A DNA stretch of 64,000 bases from Halopiger xanaduensis SH-6. Its GTDB lineage: Archaea; Halobacteriota; Halobacteria; Halobacteriales; Natrialbaceae. Below are positions 26,068 to 34,124 of the stretch, in pieces. Under the pieces are notes generated by a model. The model had not been told where the DNA came from, searched no databases, and worked only from the letters and a program-made list of their open reading frames with translations. Within the stretch, counting starts at the first letter, position 1, and each line of letters opens with the position of its first letter. The stretch spans positions 186,001-250,000 of the forward strand of contig NC_015666.1 of assembly GCF_000217715.1 (NCBI RefSeq). The letters are read 5' to 3'. Made by a program: the position numbers and the translations under genes.

Positions 26068-26701
26068 CGCGCTCCCCGACGGCGTCGAGCGCCGCGAGTT
26101 CGACGGCACTGAGCGCCTTGCGACCCGCGGCGAGCCCGTCTACGGCGAGCCAACCGAGGGCGAGTGGCGCGCCTGGAACCCCGACCGCTCCAAGCTCGGC
26201 GCGATGCTCGAGCTGAGCATGGACACCGGCCTCGAGGGCGGCGACGACGAGACGGTCCTCTACCTGGGCGCGGCCAGCGGGACGACGGTCAGCCACGTCG
26301 CCGACTTCGCCGGCCCGACTTACGCCGTCGAGTTCGCCGCGCGGCCGGTCCGGGACCTGCTCGAGGCCGTCGCGTCGCGACCGCGGCTGTTCCCGCTGCT
26401 CAAGGACGCCCGAAAACCGGAGACGTACGCCCACGTCGTCGAGTCCGACGTCGACGCCATCGTCCAGGACGTCGCGACGAGAGGGCAGGCGCGGGTGGCT
26501 CTCGAGAACCGGCGGTTTCTGGCAGACGACGGGCGGTTGCTGCTGGCCGTGAAGGCCCGAAGCGAGGACGTGACTCGAGAACCGGCGGCCGTCTTCGAGG
26601 ATGTTCGGACGGAACTCGAGGAGGGGTACGAGATTCTCGAGTCCGAACGGCTCGAAGCGTATCACGCCGACCATCTCGGGGTCGTTGCGCGGCCGCGATG
26701 A
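26060..26701 (+). CDS. flpA: Fibrillarin-like rRNA/tRNA 2'-O-methyltransferase
   Basis: This 213-residue enzyme is archaeal fibrillarin, the SAM-dependent methyltransferase of C/D-box sRNPs. WRAWNPDRSKLGAML, the SAM motif VLYLGAASGTTVSHVADF, YAVEFAARPVRDLL, DARKPETYAHVVESDVDAIVQDVA and LLAVKARSEDVTREP are all in family order. It overlaps nop5 (ATGACTGA, 26060-26067). The last 29 codons have a diverged copy about 1 kb downstream (27615-27701), a sign of past recombination at this 3' end. A strong hairpin at 26821-26868 follows. Confidence 0.95.
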   Translation: MTDALPDGVERREFDGTERLATRGEPVYGEPTEGEWRAWNPDRSKLGAMLELSMDTGLEGGDDETVLYLGAASGTTVSHVADFAGPTYAVEFAARPVRDLLEAVASRPRLFPLLKDARKPETYAHVVESDVDAIVQDVATRGQARVALENRRFLADDGRLLLAVKARSEDVTREPAAVFEDVRTELEEGYEILESERLEAYHADHLGVVARPR

Positions 26702-26820
26702 CTGTACAGCCGCGGACGGCGGCGCGCGGATCACGTAATCGACCGGTCGTGATCGGCGTCGGTCACGATTCGAAGCGACCGTCCGATCCCGGCTGAACAG
26801 CTATCGCATCCGCTCCTAGT

Positions 26821-26868
26821 AGCGAACGGGAACGAGGGGAGAGTTTCGATCCGCTCCTCTCGTTCGCT
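26821..26868. terminator. Convergent terminator hairpin
   Basis: Outer arms AGCGAACG (26821-26828) and CGTTCGCT (26861-26868) and an inner GAGGGGAG/CTCCTCTC pairing form a long stem, followed by TT on the plus strand. It lies between the convergent flpA and DUF7282 genes. Confidence 0.6.
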
Positions 26869-26882
26869 TTGATGGCCCTCGT

Positions 26883-27449
26883 TTACTCGGAGGTCTCGTT
26901 CATCTCCTCCTCGAGCGTGATCATCGCGTCGTCGATCACCGGCTCGTCGTCACTCGTGTAGGGGTCGTCGGCCTCGGGGAACTCGTACGTCTCGTTGTCG
27001 TTGGTGTCCTGGTGAGCCATCGCGATCAACACCTGGCTCTCCTCGAGGGATTCGTTGAGCTCGACGGACACGTTCTCGTGCTCGCCGGAGTCCAGGAAGG
27101 TGGAGTTACCCAGGACTGCTCCGGGCTCGTACTCCGCGGAGAGATTCGTGACGGTCTCGTTCTCGTTTCCGTCGGCGGGCGCGGCCGCGTGAATGACGGC
27201 GAAGCCGCCCTCGGGGAGCGTCGTGTTGTTGACCGCGACTGCCGTCCCGTTGGACGTCTGGTTCTCGAACGTCACCGTGGCCGTTTCGGTCTCCGTTTCG
27301 TTGTCGGCCGTCTCGTTGTCGGCCGTTTCGTTCTCCGTCTCGTTCTCTTGGATCGTGCCGGCGTCGGTCGCGGCGAACCCGAGCGTCGCCCCCGAGAGGA
27401 GGACGAGCGCCGCAACGACTGTGACGCCGATAGTTCTGGCACGTGGCAT
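26883..27449 (-). CDS. Secreted DUF7282-type protein
   Basis: This protein of about 188 residues has a Sec signal (RTIGVTVVAALVLLSGATLGFAATDAG). It has a spacer rich in Asn-Glu-Thr repeats (ENETENETADNETADNE), which would offer N-glycosylation sites. One extracellular domain follows: VTFENQTSNGTAVAVNNTTLPEGGFAVIHAA ... VLGNSTFLDSGEHENVSVELNESLEESQVLIAMAHQDTNDNETYEFPEADDPY. The domain is the haloarchaeal one called DUF7282, commonly found in secreted proteins, with no known function. ATG codons at 27458 and 27449 are both possible. It lies between flpA and a leftover flpA 3' end, so it was probably inserted there. Confidence 0.8.
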   Translation of the reverse strand: MPRARTIGVTVVAALVLLSGATLGFAATDAGTIQENETENETADNETADNETETETATVTFENQTSNGTAVAVNNTTLPEGGFAVIHAAAPADGNENETVTNLSAEYEPGAVLGNSTFLDSGEHENVSVELNESLEESQVLIAMAHQDTNDNETYEFPEADDPYTSDDEPVIDDAMITLEEEMNETSE

Positions 27450-27614
27450 CGGAATCATCAATGTCACAATTCCACAAAAACCGGATGTTCCGTTCGAGCG
27501 TTTCACGAGTAGAAACATCCGAATTCGCCGGACAGGACGCTCGAGGTAAGAGCGCTATTCCCACTGTTAGTCTCGCAATCAGCGGCGTAACAGTGGGTTC
27601 TGCTGCGGAGGCGT

Positions 27615-27701
27615 CTCGAGGAAGGATACGAGATTCTCGAGTCGAAGTGGCTCGAGCGGTACCACGCGGATCACTTAGGGATCGTCGCGCGGCCGCGGTG
27701 A
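27615..27701 (+). pseudogene. Remnant of a second flpA 3' end
   Basis: In one frame this stretch codes for 28 residues plus stop that match the end of FlpA at 24 of 28 positions; both end in Y-HADHLG-VARPR. By hand alignment 18 of 87 bases differ and about 12 of these are silent. It therefore descends from a functional but diverged flpA, not from a recent local copy. No start or upstream flpA sequence remains. Confidence 0.8.
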
Positions 27702-27763
27702 GGTATAGAGCGCAGTCTCAGTTGTCCTATTGAAATGCTCTGTCGATGATAGGTTACAGAAGC

Positions 27764-27794
27764 CGTGCTGAATACAGAGGATGAGTTCAGCACG
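27764..27794. repeat. Inverted repeat in AT-rich patch
   Basis: Perfect nine-base arms CGTGCTGAA (27764-27772) and TTCAGCACG (27786-27794) flank a 13-base loop. The hairpin lies between the flpA remnant and the lipoprotein gene and could be a terminator or a mobile-element trace. I cannot tell which. Confidence 0.45.
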
Positions 27795-27866
27795 ACGACT
27801 TTGTTTGTTTCACGATGAGATCAGCGAACCAGCCGTTGAGTAGATCTGCTTACTTAGCAACTGTAG

Positions 27867-28289
27867 TCAGCAACGGCCCCACGGAGGGTTATCATCTCTA
27901 AATACAATATCCGTCTCACTAGGACGACAGTGGATTTGTATGTCAATACAATCTCCATCTGCACCTCTCATATCTTCTGGAAGAGACAAGTTGGTGATTC
28001 GTCCTTCCCCATTCATAGAATACATAATAGTATATTCAACAGGTTCTGTTTCCCATGACTGCTCAATGAGTTCTCTTCCATTACTATCTACCTCGATAGC
28101 GTCCTCAAATACTGCACTCCCCGCTCGGTCAAGTCGGACTGTAATAGTGACTGATTCATCCCGCCAATTCTCAATACTAATATTTCCCACTTGAATACCA
28201 GATTCAGAACTGAATGCAGTACAGCCCGCAGTAGCTAAAAGAGCAATTGCTCCAAGCACTTGACGGCGCGGGGATGAAGTTGTTTTCAT
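27867..28289 (-). CDS. AT-rich Tat lipoprotein, unknown
   Basis: This 140-residue protein has a Tat signal with lipobox (SPRRQVLGAIALLATAGCTAF), so it should be a lipid-anchored exported protein. The mature part is a small beta-rich domain: IQVGNISIENWRDESVTITVRLDRAGSAVFEDAIEVD resembles haloarchaeal lipoproteins that mix conserved beta-sandwich strands with few motifs. It ends with two cysteine-bearing stretches (GDCIDIQIHC, PPWGRC). Codon use is strikingly AT-rich (TCT, AAT, ATA, TTA) compared with every neighbour. That is strong evidence for recent acquisition from a lower-GC source. Confidence 0.72.
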   Translation of the reverse strand: MKTTSSPRRQVLGAIALLATAGCTAFSSESGIQVGNISIENWRDESVTITVRLDRAGSAVFEDAIEVDSNGRELIEQSWETEPVEYTIMYSMNGEGRITNLSLPEDMRGADGDCIDIQIHCRPSETDIVFRDDNPPWGRC

Positions 28290-28455
28290 ATATACATGTA
28301 TGATAACTAATTTGCTATAGACTTTCTGTATATGGCCTGTACTGAGCGATCACCACCTTTGCAAAACCGAGTCGAATCTCGTACTACATTCGCGCGCTGG
28401 ATTCGGCACGCATCATCTGTCATCGGCTAAGGACTTCAACAGACCCGTTTCAGTC

Positions 28456-28950
28456 TCAGTAACCGCCGGGCAACGCGAAGACGAAGCTCAACAGCGCGAG
28501 CGGGATCGTAAAGAGCAGCGCGTACCAGGCGGCGCCGGCGACGAGCAGGCCCCACGTCCGCCAGCCGTAGCCGGTCGGATCCCAGTCGACGCCGAACCGC
28601 GGTAGCCCCACTGCGCAGAGGACCGGGAAGCCGACGACGTACAACACGCCCAACTGGAAACAGAGCTTGAGGAAGGCGTTGCTCCAGGCGACTCCGCTCG
28701 AGTCGACGAACGCGAGGACGGCCAGGAAGCCGGCGAGGTAGGGGACCGACGCGCCGATGCCGGCGAGCACGTAGGTCGGCACCGTGCTGCCGGCGGGCGG
28801 AAGCGACCGAAAGAGCGCTCGCAGTCGGTTCGACAGCAAGAACGGCGCCCACAGAACGGTTGCGACGAGGCCCGGAACCAGCAACAGCGCGCCGAACGCG
28901 AGCCAGCGACCGAGTGCAGCGACGAACGCAACGGGGAGGGGCGGAGTCAC
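28456..28950 (-). CDS. Four-helix membrane protein, unknown
   Basis: This 164-residue protein has four hydrophobic segments (about 8-35, 55-82, 92-115 and 130-160) and short loops ([31 protein letters not shown]). It is GC-rich like the core genome. It resembles haloarchaeal membrane proteins with no assigned function. It is divergent from gshA. Confidence 0.65.
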   Translation of the reverse strand: MTPPLPVAFVAALGRWLAFGALLLVPGLVATVLWAPFLLSNRLRALFRSLPPAGSTVPTYVLAGIGASVPYLAGFLAVLAFVDSSGVAWSNAFLKLCFQLGVLYVVGFPVLCAVGLPRFGVDWDPTGYGWRTWGLLVAGAAWYALLFTIPLALLSFVFALPGGY

Positions 28951-29123
28951 GGTTCGAACTCACTCGCAGGGTAATTCCGCTCGAGGAACATATTTCGATC
29001 GGTGGTCGTCACGCTCGAGACATCGGGCCGACGCGGCCGGCGCCCAAAACGGCCGTCGATCGCCCCGATTGCACGCTTGGGCGAGCGGAAAACCGAAGCC
29101 GGCGGTTCGATCCGACTCCAAAC

Positions 29124-29132
29124 CGTATTTAC
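29124..29132 (+). promoter_or_regulatory. TATA box for gshA
   Basis: CGTATTTAC is centred about 28 nt before the ATG at 29157. It implies a leaderless transcript and rules out longer upstream starts. Confidence 0.55.
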
Positions 29133-29156
29133 TCCCGGCGGCGAAAGGGTTCCACG

Positions 29157-30245
29157 ATGGAACGCGGGTCGCCGGAATCGTTCACGCGCATGGGCACGCT
29201 GGGGATCGAGGAGGAGTGTTTCGTCGTCGACGAGCGCGGTCGACCCACCAGCGGGACCGACGAACTCGTCTACGAGCACGACCCCCCGGAGATCCTCGCG
29301 GACCGCCTCGATCACGAACTCTTTAAATTCGTCATCGAAACTCAAACCCCGCTGATTGAGAACCCCGACGACGCCCGCGACGCCTTACTCGAGATCCGCC
29401 AGGCGCTGGTTGAACACGCCCAAGAACACGGCTACGAGATCGCCGCCGCCGGCCTCCACCCGCTGGCGAAGTGGCGCGAACTCGAGCACGCCGAGAAACC
29501 CCGCTACCGCTCGCAGTTGGACCGAATCCAGTACCCCCAGCACCGGAATACGACCGCAGGCGTCCACGTCCACGTCGGCGTCGACGACGCCGATAAGGCG
29601 GTCTGGATCGCCAACGAACTGCGGTGGTACGTGCCGATCATGCTCGCTCTCTCCGCGAACTCGCCGTACTGGAACGGGTTCGACACCGGGCTGCAGTCCG
29701 CTCGCGCGAAGATCTTCGAAGGGCTTCCGAACACCGGCATGCCGACCTACTTCGAGGACTTTGCGGCCTTCGACCGGTTCGAGCGCCGGATGCTCGAGAC
29801 CGGATCGATCAACGATCGGGGCGAACTCTGGTACGACGTGCGCCCGCACACGGCCCACGGGACGGTCGAACTCCGGACGCCGGACGGGCAGGCAAACCCC
29901 GACGTCGTGATGGCCTTCGTCGAGTACGCCCACGCGCTCGTCGAGGCGCTGGCCGAGGAGTACGAGGACGGCGCCGCCGGCTACGGTCACGACCACCGAC
30001 GGGAACTGCTCGACGAACACAAGTGGCGCGCGATCCGCTACGGGCACGACGCCAGCCTGCTCGACCGCGAGATGGAGGATACCGTCGATCTGGGCGAACT
30101 CGTCGACCGCGAGTGCGAGCGACTCGGCGTCGACGGCATCAAGCGCGTCTACGAACGCGAAAGCGGCGCGCAGAAACAGCGCCGACTGCTCGAGGAGGAG
30201 GGATCGGACGCGCTCTGCGAATCGTTACTGTTGCAGGTCGACTAA
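29157..30245 (+). CDS. gshA: Glutamate-cysteine ligase
   Basis: This 362-residue enzyme is the haloarchaeal GshA, of the YbdK/carboxylate-amine ligase type, which joins glutamate and cysteine to gamma-glutamylcysteine. This dipeptide is the main low-molecular-weight thiol of haloarchaea. Markers are [72 protein letters not shown] and [19 protein letters not shown]. No gshB is near, as expected. The gene links in function to the monothiol glutaredoxin at 9352. The start follows a TATA box at 29124-29132. Confidence 0.92.
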   Translation: MERGSPESFTRMGTLGIEEECFVVDERGRPTSGTDELVYEHDPPEILADRLDHELFKFVIETQTPLIENPDDARDALLEIRQALVEHAQEHGYEIAAAGLHPLAKWRELEHAEKPRYRSQLDRIQYPQHRNTTAGVHVHVGVDDADKAVWIANELRWYVPIMLALSANSPYWNGFDTGLQSARAKIFEGLPNTGMPTYFEDFAAFDRFERRMLETGSINDRGELWYDVRPHTAHGTVELRTPDGQANPDVVMAFVEYAHALVEALAEEYEDGAAGYGHDHRRELLDEHKWRAIRYGHDASLLDREMEDTVDLGELVDRECERLGVDGIKRVYERESGAQKQRRLLEEEGSDALCESLLLQVD

Positions 30246-30306
30246 TCAGAGACCGAGACTCGAGTTCATACCGTGGTTTTCGGATCGCTCGAGGTTTCTC
30301 GAGACA

Positions 30307-30485
30307 TAATATGCAATGCGCTCACCAGCGGGTAGCAGGCGCTGTCGAATCGGTGGAAAGGACCGCGAAGAATCGATCGCGGTCGTGGCAGGACGGTGTG
30401 TGCGTGTATGGCGCAGTGATGATGTGGCAGTGATTGGGACTGTCCTGCCGTACTCTCTCGTATGCCTGCAGGGATGGTATCCCTG
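30307..30485 (+). ncRNA. Candidate structured small RNA
   Basis: The 294-nt gap between gshA and the SGNH-like gene has no credible reading frame. It holds an ATAATAT box (30307-30313), then hairpins with perfect stems: 30361-30384 (GACCGCG/CGCGGTC), a long-range pair 30387-30394 with 30442-30449 (GGCAGGAC/GTCCTGCC), and 30469-30485 (CAGGGAT-GGT-ATCCCTG). It could be a small RNA or a compound bidirectional terminator. Confidence 0.35.
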
Positions 30486-30539
30486 ACGCCAATGCATGTT
30501 GGTAGTCCGCGGACGGGATGACGTCAGGTAGCCGGTGTG

Positions 30540-31832
30540 CTACGATTCGACCACGTCGGCGAGGACCTTCGCTATCTCCCGATTCGTCTCCGGACTGTAG
30601 TGGCCGCCTTCGCCCCGTTCGACGTACAGCGACTCGACGTCGCCGTCGTCGGGCGAGAGGTGCTCGACCATGTCGACCGTCTCGAGGTCGTCGTACCGCT
30701 CGTCCAGCCGGTCCAGCAGGTCGCCGTAGATGGGGCCGTGTTCGGCCTCGTACTTCGCGTACCGGAGTTGCTGGACCATCGCGAACACGGGGGTAAACCC
30801 CTGCTCCTCCGCGTAGTCGACGAACTCCGCGATCAGCGCGTCGAAAAGGTACTCGTGGGTCTCGAACAACCGCTCGTGGTAGCGCACGCGCGCCTGCTCC
30901 ATCCGCAGCATCGACTGCGTCTGGGCCTGGTCGAAGTCGATCCCGGGAATCGGCCGCTCGAGTCGCTTCTCGATCTCGATACCGGCCTCGTAGAGCGCGT
31001 ACCGGACCTTCTCGGCGTCGTCGAGGAAGTCCGTCGTGTACGGACGAGTCGCGTAGTGGGGCTTGAACCAGTGGTCGTAGTGGAAGTCGTACTCCCGCAG
31101 GAAGTCGGCCTTCGACTCGAGGTCGAGCAGGTCCTCCTTCTCGTCGACCGGGCTGTCGATTCGCTCTAACTCGCCGTCCTCGAGGACGTACCGGGGTTTG
31201 ACGGCGAGGATGTTGCCGAACTCCTGGTAGTGTTTCCACACCGAGAGGATGCGGGCGATCGAGGAGGCGGTGACGACCACGAAGACGTAGTCGGTCGGCT
31301 CCTCGGGATACTGGCGCTTGAGCCGCATCAGCGCCTGATCGAGTCCGTAGTTGCCGCCGCCGTAGTTGGCGACGTGGGTGTCCAACTCCTGGGCCATGTA
31401 GTGTTGGAAGGTCTCGTCGTTGTTGACCTCGCGGCAGAAACAGTAGGAGTCGCCGTAGGTCGAGACCGTCACGTCGGCGTCTGTATCCCGGTCCTTCGCG
31501 GGGCAAACCCGGCTGCCGTACTCGTCCGTCGAGTAGGTGACGACCGTCCGGAGTTCTTCGCCGGGAAGGTGGTCGCCGGTGTCCTTCTGTTTCTCCTGAT
31601 CCGGCTGGGGAACCCAGCCGAGTTCGGGATCGAAACTGCTGAACTTGCCGAGCAACTCTCGGTCGATCTCGGGGAACTCCTCGGTGGCGACCGAGGGGAT
31701 CCGCTCGAGTGCCCTGTACGAGACCACCTCGAGAACGACGACGATACCGACGGTGACGACTGCGAGCGCGAGGAACGGAAACATTCGGATCCGGTGATAC
31801 AAGAACGGGCCCCAAGTGGATTTCCCCGGCAT
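30540..31832 (-). CDS. Membrane-anchored SGNH hydrolase-like protein
   Basis: This 430-residue protein has one N-terminal transmembrane helix (FPFLALAVVTVGIVVVLEVVSY) and an extracytoplasmic domain like SGNH/GDSL esterases. Block I is VSTYGDSYCFCREV, block II is ANYGGGNYGLDQALMRLK, and the C-terminal histidine is in GEGGHYSPETNREIAKVL. The block III Gly-x-Asn-Asp is not obvious (VVVTASSIARI), so activity is uncertain. Such proteins often modify surface polysaccharides. I chose MPGKSTW (31832); longer forms would overlap the divergent flavoprotein gene. Confidence 0.7.
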   Translation of the reverse strand: MPGKSTWGPFLYHRIRMFPFLALAVVTVGIVVVLEVVSYRALERIPSVATEEFPEIDRELLGKFSSFDPELGWVPQPDQEKQKDTGDHLPGEELRTVVTYSTDEYGSRVCPAKDRDTDADVTVSTYGDSYCFCREVNNDETFQHYMAQELDTHVANYGGGNYGLDQALMRLKRQYPEEPTDYVFVVVTASSIARILSVWKHYQEFGNILAVKPRYVLEDGELERIDSPVDEKEDLLDLESKADFLREYDFHYDHWFKPHYATRPYTTDFLDDAEKVRYALYEAGIEIEKRLERPIPGIDFDQAQTQSMLRMEQARVRYHERLFETHEYLFDALIAEFVDYAEEQGFTPVFAMVQQLRYAKYEAEHGPIYGDLLDRLDERYDDLETVDMVEHLSPDDGDVESLYVERGEGGHYSPETNREIAKVLADVVES

Positions 31833-31968
31833 ATGCTGCAGCGGGCCGTGTAGCGGTGGGATACGCCGAGAATGAGCGCGGTCTGACTGACCCGAGACCG
31901 ATCGGCTGCCGGTCTCCTTGCAGTCGTTAGGGCCACGCGTTACCCCATTCGCTCCCGGAGTAGGATCA

Positions 31969-33609
31969 ATGACAGACGTTGTCATCATCGGCGGCGGGAT
32001 CGGCGGCCTCACGGCAGCCCACGAACTCGCGGCGCGGGGCGTCGACGTGACCGTCCTCGAGGCGAACGACCGCTTCGGCGGCAAGGCGCGATCGATACTG
32101 ATCGACGACGGTCCGACTCCCCTGCACGGCGAGCACGGATTCCGCTTCTTCCCGGCGTTCTACCGCCACGTCGTCGACACTATGGCCCGCATCCCGGACG
32201 GGACGGGCACCGTCGCGGACAATCTTGTCGAAACCGAGGCAACGCTTATCGCGAGCGCCGAGGGCGCCGACCGGATCGCAGACACCGGCCGTCCCGACTC
32301 GCTGCGGGGCTGGCTCGAGGCGCTTCGCCCGGCCTTCGCCGACGACCTGCCGCCGTCGGACGTGCGCTTCCTGCTCGAGCGGCTGCTGTACTTCCTGACC
32401 GCCTGCGAGGAGCGCCGGGAGAACGAGTTCGACGACGTGTCGTGGTGGGAGTTCATCGACGCCGAAAACCGCTCCCCGGAGTTCCGCGATCGGCTCGCGT
32501 ACGCGACGCAGGCGCTGGTCGCGCTCCGGCCGCAAGTCGGCAGCGCCCGGACGATCGGGGCGATCTACCTGCAGTTGCTGTTCGGCCAGCTCGATCCGAG
32601 CCGGCCGACCGAGCGGATCCTGAACGCGCCGACCAGCGAGGCCTGGATCGACCCCTGGGTTCGCCACCTCGAGTCGGTCGGCGTCGATTGTCGATCGAAC
32701 GCGCCGGTCCGGGAACTCGCGGTCGACCGTCGCGGACGACGGATCGCCGGCGCGGTCCTGGCCGACGGCGAGACGGTGACGGCCGCGGAGTACGTCCTCG
32801 CCGTGCCGGTCGAGATCGCCACGGAGTTCGTCACGCCCGAACTCGCCCGCGCCGCGCCGAAACTGGGCCGGATCGAGCGACTCGATACCGCCTGGATGAA
32901 CGGGATCCAGTTCTACCTCTCGGAGAACGTGGCGCTGACCCGCGGCCACCAGGTCTACGCCGACGCGCCGTGGGCGCTGACGTCGATTTCGCAGCGCCAG
33001 TTCTGGCGGGAGTCCGAGTACGATCTCGCGGCGCGCGGTTCCGAGGACGTCGACGTCGAGGGCGTCCTCTCGGTGATCGCGTCCGACTGGGATACGCCGG
33101 GGACCGTCCACGGAAAGCCGGCCCGGGAGTGCACCCGCGAGGAGGTCGCGACCGAAATATGGGCCCAGCTGAAGGCGCATCTGAACGGCCCGGAGGAGCG
33201 GTTGCGCGACGAGATGGTAGTCGACTGGTTCCTCGATCCGGCCCTCGAGGAGACCGCGGACGGCCTCGAGAACCGGTCGCCGCTGTTGATCAACACCGTC
33301 GGCTCGCTGCGGAACCGGCCGTCGGCCGACCCCGCCGTCGCGAACCTCACGCTCGCGAGCGACTACGTGCGGACGAACTCGGATCTGGCCTCGATGGAAT
33401 CGGCCGACGAAGCGGGTCGCCGGGCGGCTGCCGCCGCGCTCGAGCGACTGGGCGTCCGCGGGCCGCGGCCGCAGGTGTGGGAGCTCGAGGAGCCGGCGGC
33501 GTTCGAACCGTTCAAACGGCAGGATCGGGTTCGGTACCGGCTCGGATTGCCCCACCCCGCCGACGTAACGCACTCGCTGCGGCGGTCGATTTCGACGCTC
33601 GTCGGGTGA
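31969..33609 (+). CDS. FAD-dependent amine oxidase/phytoene desaturase-like
   Basis: This 546-residue flavoprotein starts with a classical dinucleotide fold (VVIIGGGIGGLTAAHELAARGVDVTVLEANDRFGGKARS) and the family motif GEHGFRFFPAFYRHVVDTM. It continues with IYLQLLFGQLDPSRPTERILNAPTSEAWIDPWVRHLESVGV, and the C-terminal FAD block is TLASDYVRTNSDLASMESADEAGRRAA. It resembles hydroxysqualene dehydroxylase/phytoene desaturase-like enzymes, so an isoprenoid or carotenoid substrate is possible. No crt gene is adjacent. The start at 31969 is the first Met before the Rossmann strand. Confidence 0.85.
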   Translation: MTDVVIIGGGIGGLTAAHELAARGVDVTVLEANDRFGGKARSILIDDGPTPLHGEHGFRFFPAFYRHVVDTMARIPDGTGTVADNLVETEATLIASAEGADRIADTGRPDSLRGWLEALRPAFADDLPPSDVRFLLERLLYFLTACEERRENEFDDVSWWEFIDAENRSPEFRDRLAYATQALVALRPQVGSARTIGAIYLQLLFGQLDPSRPTERILNAPTSEAWIDPWVRHLESVGVDCRSNAPVRELAVDRRGRRIAGAVLADGETVTAAEYVLAVPVEIATEFVTPELARAAPKLGRIERLDTAWMNGIQFYLSENVALTRGHQVYADAPWALTSISQRQFWRESEYDLAARGSEDVDVEGVLSVIASDWDTPGTVHGKPARECTREEVATEIWAQLKAHLNGPEERLRDEMVVDWFLDPALEETADGLENRSPLLINTVGSLRNRPSADPAVANLTLASDYVRTNSDLASMESADEAGRRAAAAALERLGVRGPRPQVWELEEPAAFEPFKRQDRVRYRLGLPHPADVTHSLRRSISTLVG

Positions 33610-33624
33610 GCGATCGCGCTCGAG

Positions 33625-34047
33625 TCAGCGGACGACGGTCACCGGCACCGAAGAGTGACGGACGACGACCTCGGCGACGCTGCCGAGTAGAATCCGGGTG
33701 ACGCCCGAGCGGCCGCGACTTCCCATCACGACGTGGTCTACGTCGTTCGTATCGGCAAACTCGACGATCTCCTGGGCCGGCGAGCCGATCCGGGCGTGCG
33801 TCTCGATGCTGACACCGCGTTCGGCCGCGAGGTCCTCGGCTGCCGCTAGCTGGTCGGTCGCCTCGCCGAGCAGGTCCTCGAGTTGCTCGTCGGGTGCGTC
33901 GTCGGCCGCGTTCGGGATGAACGGCACTGCGGACGTGTCGGCGACGGTCAGGGCGACGAACTCCCCGTTCGGAAAGAGATCGAACGCGTACTCGAGCGCC
34001 TCGCGGGCGGGATCGGAGTCGTCGAACGGGACGAGAACGCGTGCCAT
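33625..34047 (-). CDS. Universal stress protein (UspA family)
   Basis: This 140-residue single-domain Usp is of usual length. ARVLVPFDDSDPAREALEYAFDLFPNGEFVALTVAD opens it, with HARIGSPAQEIVEFADTNDVDHVVMGSRGRSGVTRILLGSVAEVVVRHSSVPVTVVR near the end. The ATP-binding motif G-S-R-G-R-S-G is intact, so nucleotide binding is expected. The promoter is remarkable: an 11-bp perfect inverted repeat is centred on its TATA box (34063-34091). The transcript is leaderless (TATA about 28 nt upstream). Confidence 0.93.
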   Translation of the reverse strand: MARVLVPFDDSDPAREALEYAFDLFPNGEFVALTVADTSAVPFIPNAADDAPDEQLEDLLGEATDQLAAAEDLAAERGVSIETHARIGSPAQEIVEFADTNDVDHVVMGSRGRSGVTRILLGSVAEVVVRHSSVPVTVVR

Positions 34048-34062
34048 GTGGCCGGTAACGGG

Positions 34063-34091
34063 GAGCCGAGCCTTTAGTCTAGGCTCGGCTC
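34063..34091 (-). promoter_or_regulatory. 11-bp inverted repeat around uspA TATA box
   Basis: Arms GAGCCGAGCCT (34063-34073) and AGGCTCGGCTC (34081-34091) flank the TATA-like GACTAAAG (minus strand). It may be an operator, or a terminator hairpin for the gene upstream at 34125, or both. Further CTCG-rich heptads continue to about 34130. Confidence 0.55.
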
Positions 34092-34124
34092 TCGGGCCTC
34101 GATTCTCGACTCTCGGCTCTCGAC

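Noticed and set aside
27764-27794. End of a known insertion sequence
   Set aside because: The inverted repeat is suggestive, but I cannot match it to a named element and see no transposase remnant.
28860-29156. Longer gshA start
   Set aside because: In-frame codons extend upstream, but they lie before the TATA box and are antisense to the membrane protein gene. The conserved family N-terminus begins at 29157.
30414-30488. C/D-box sRNA (GTGATGA and CTGA present)
   Set aside because: The spacing lacks a proper D' and C' pair and the CTGA is part of a stem. The short boxes can occur by chance.
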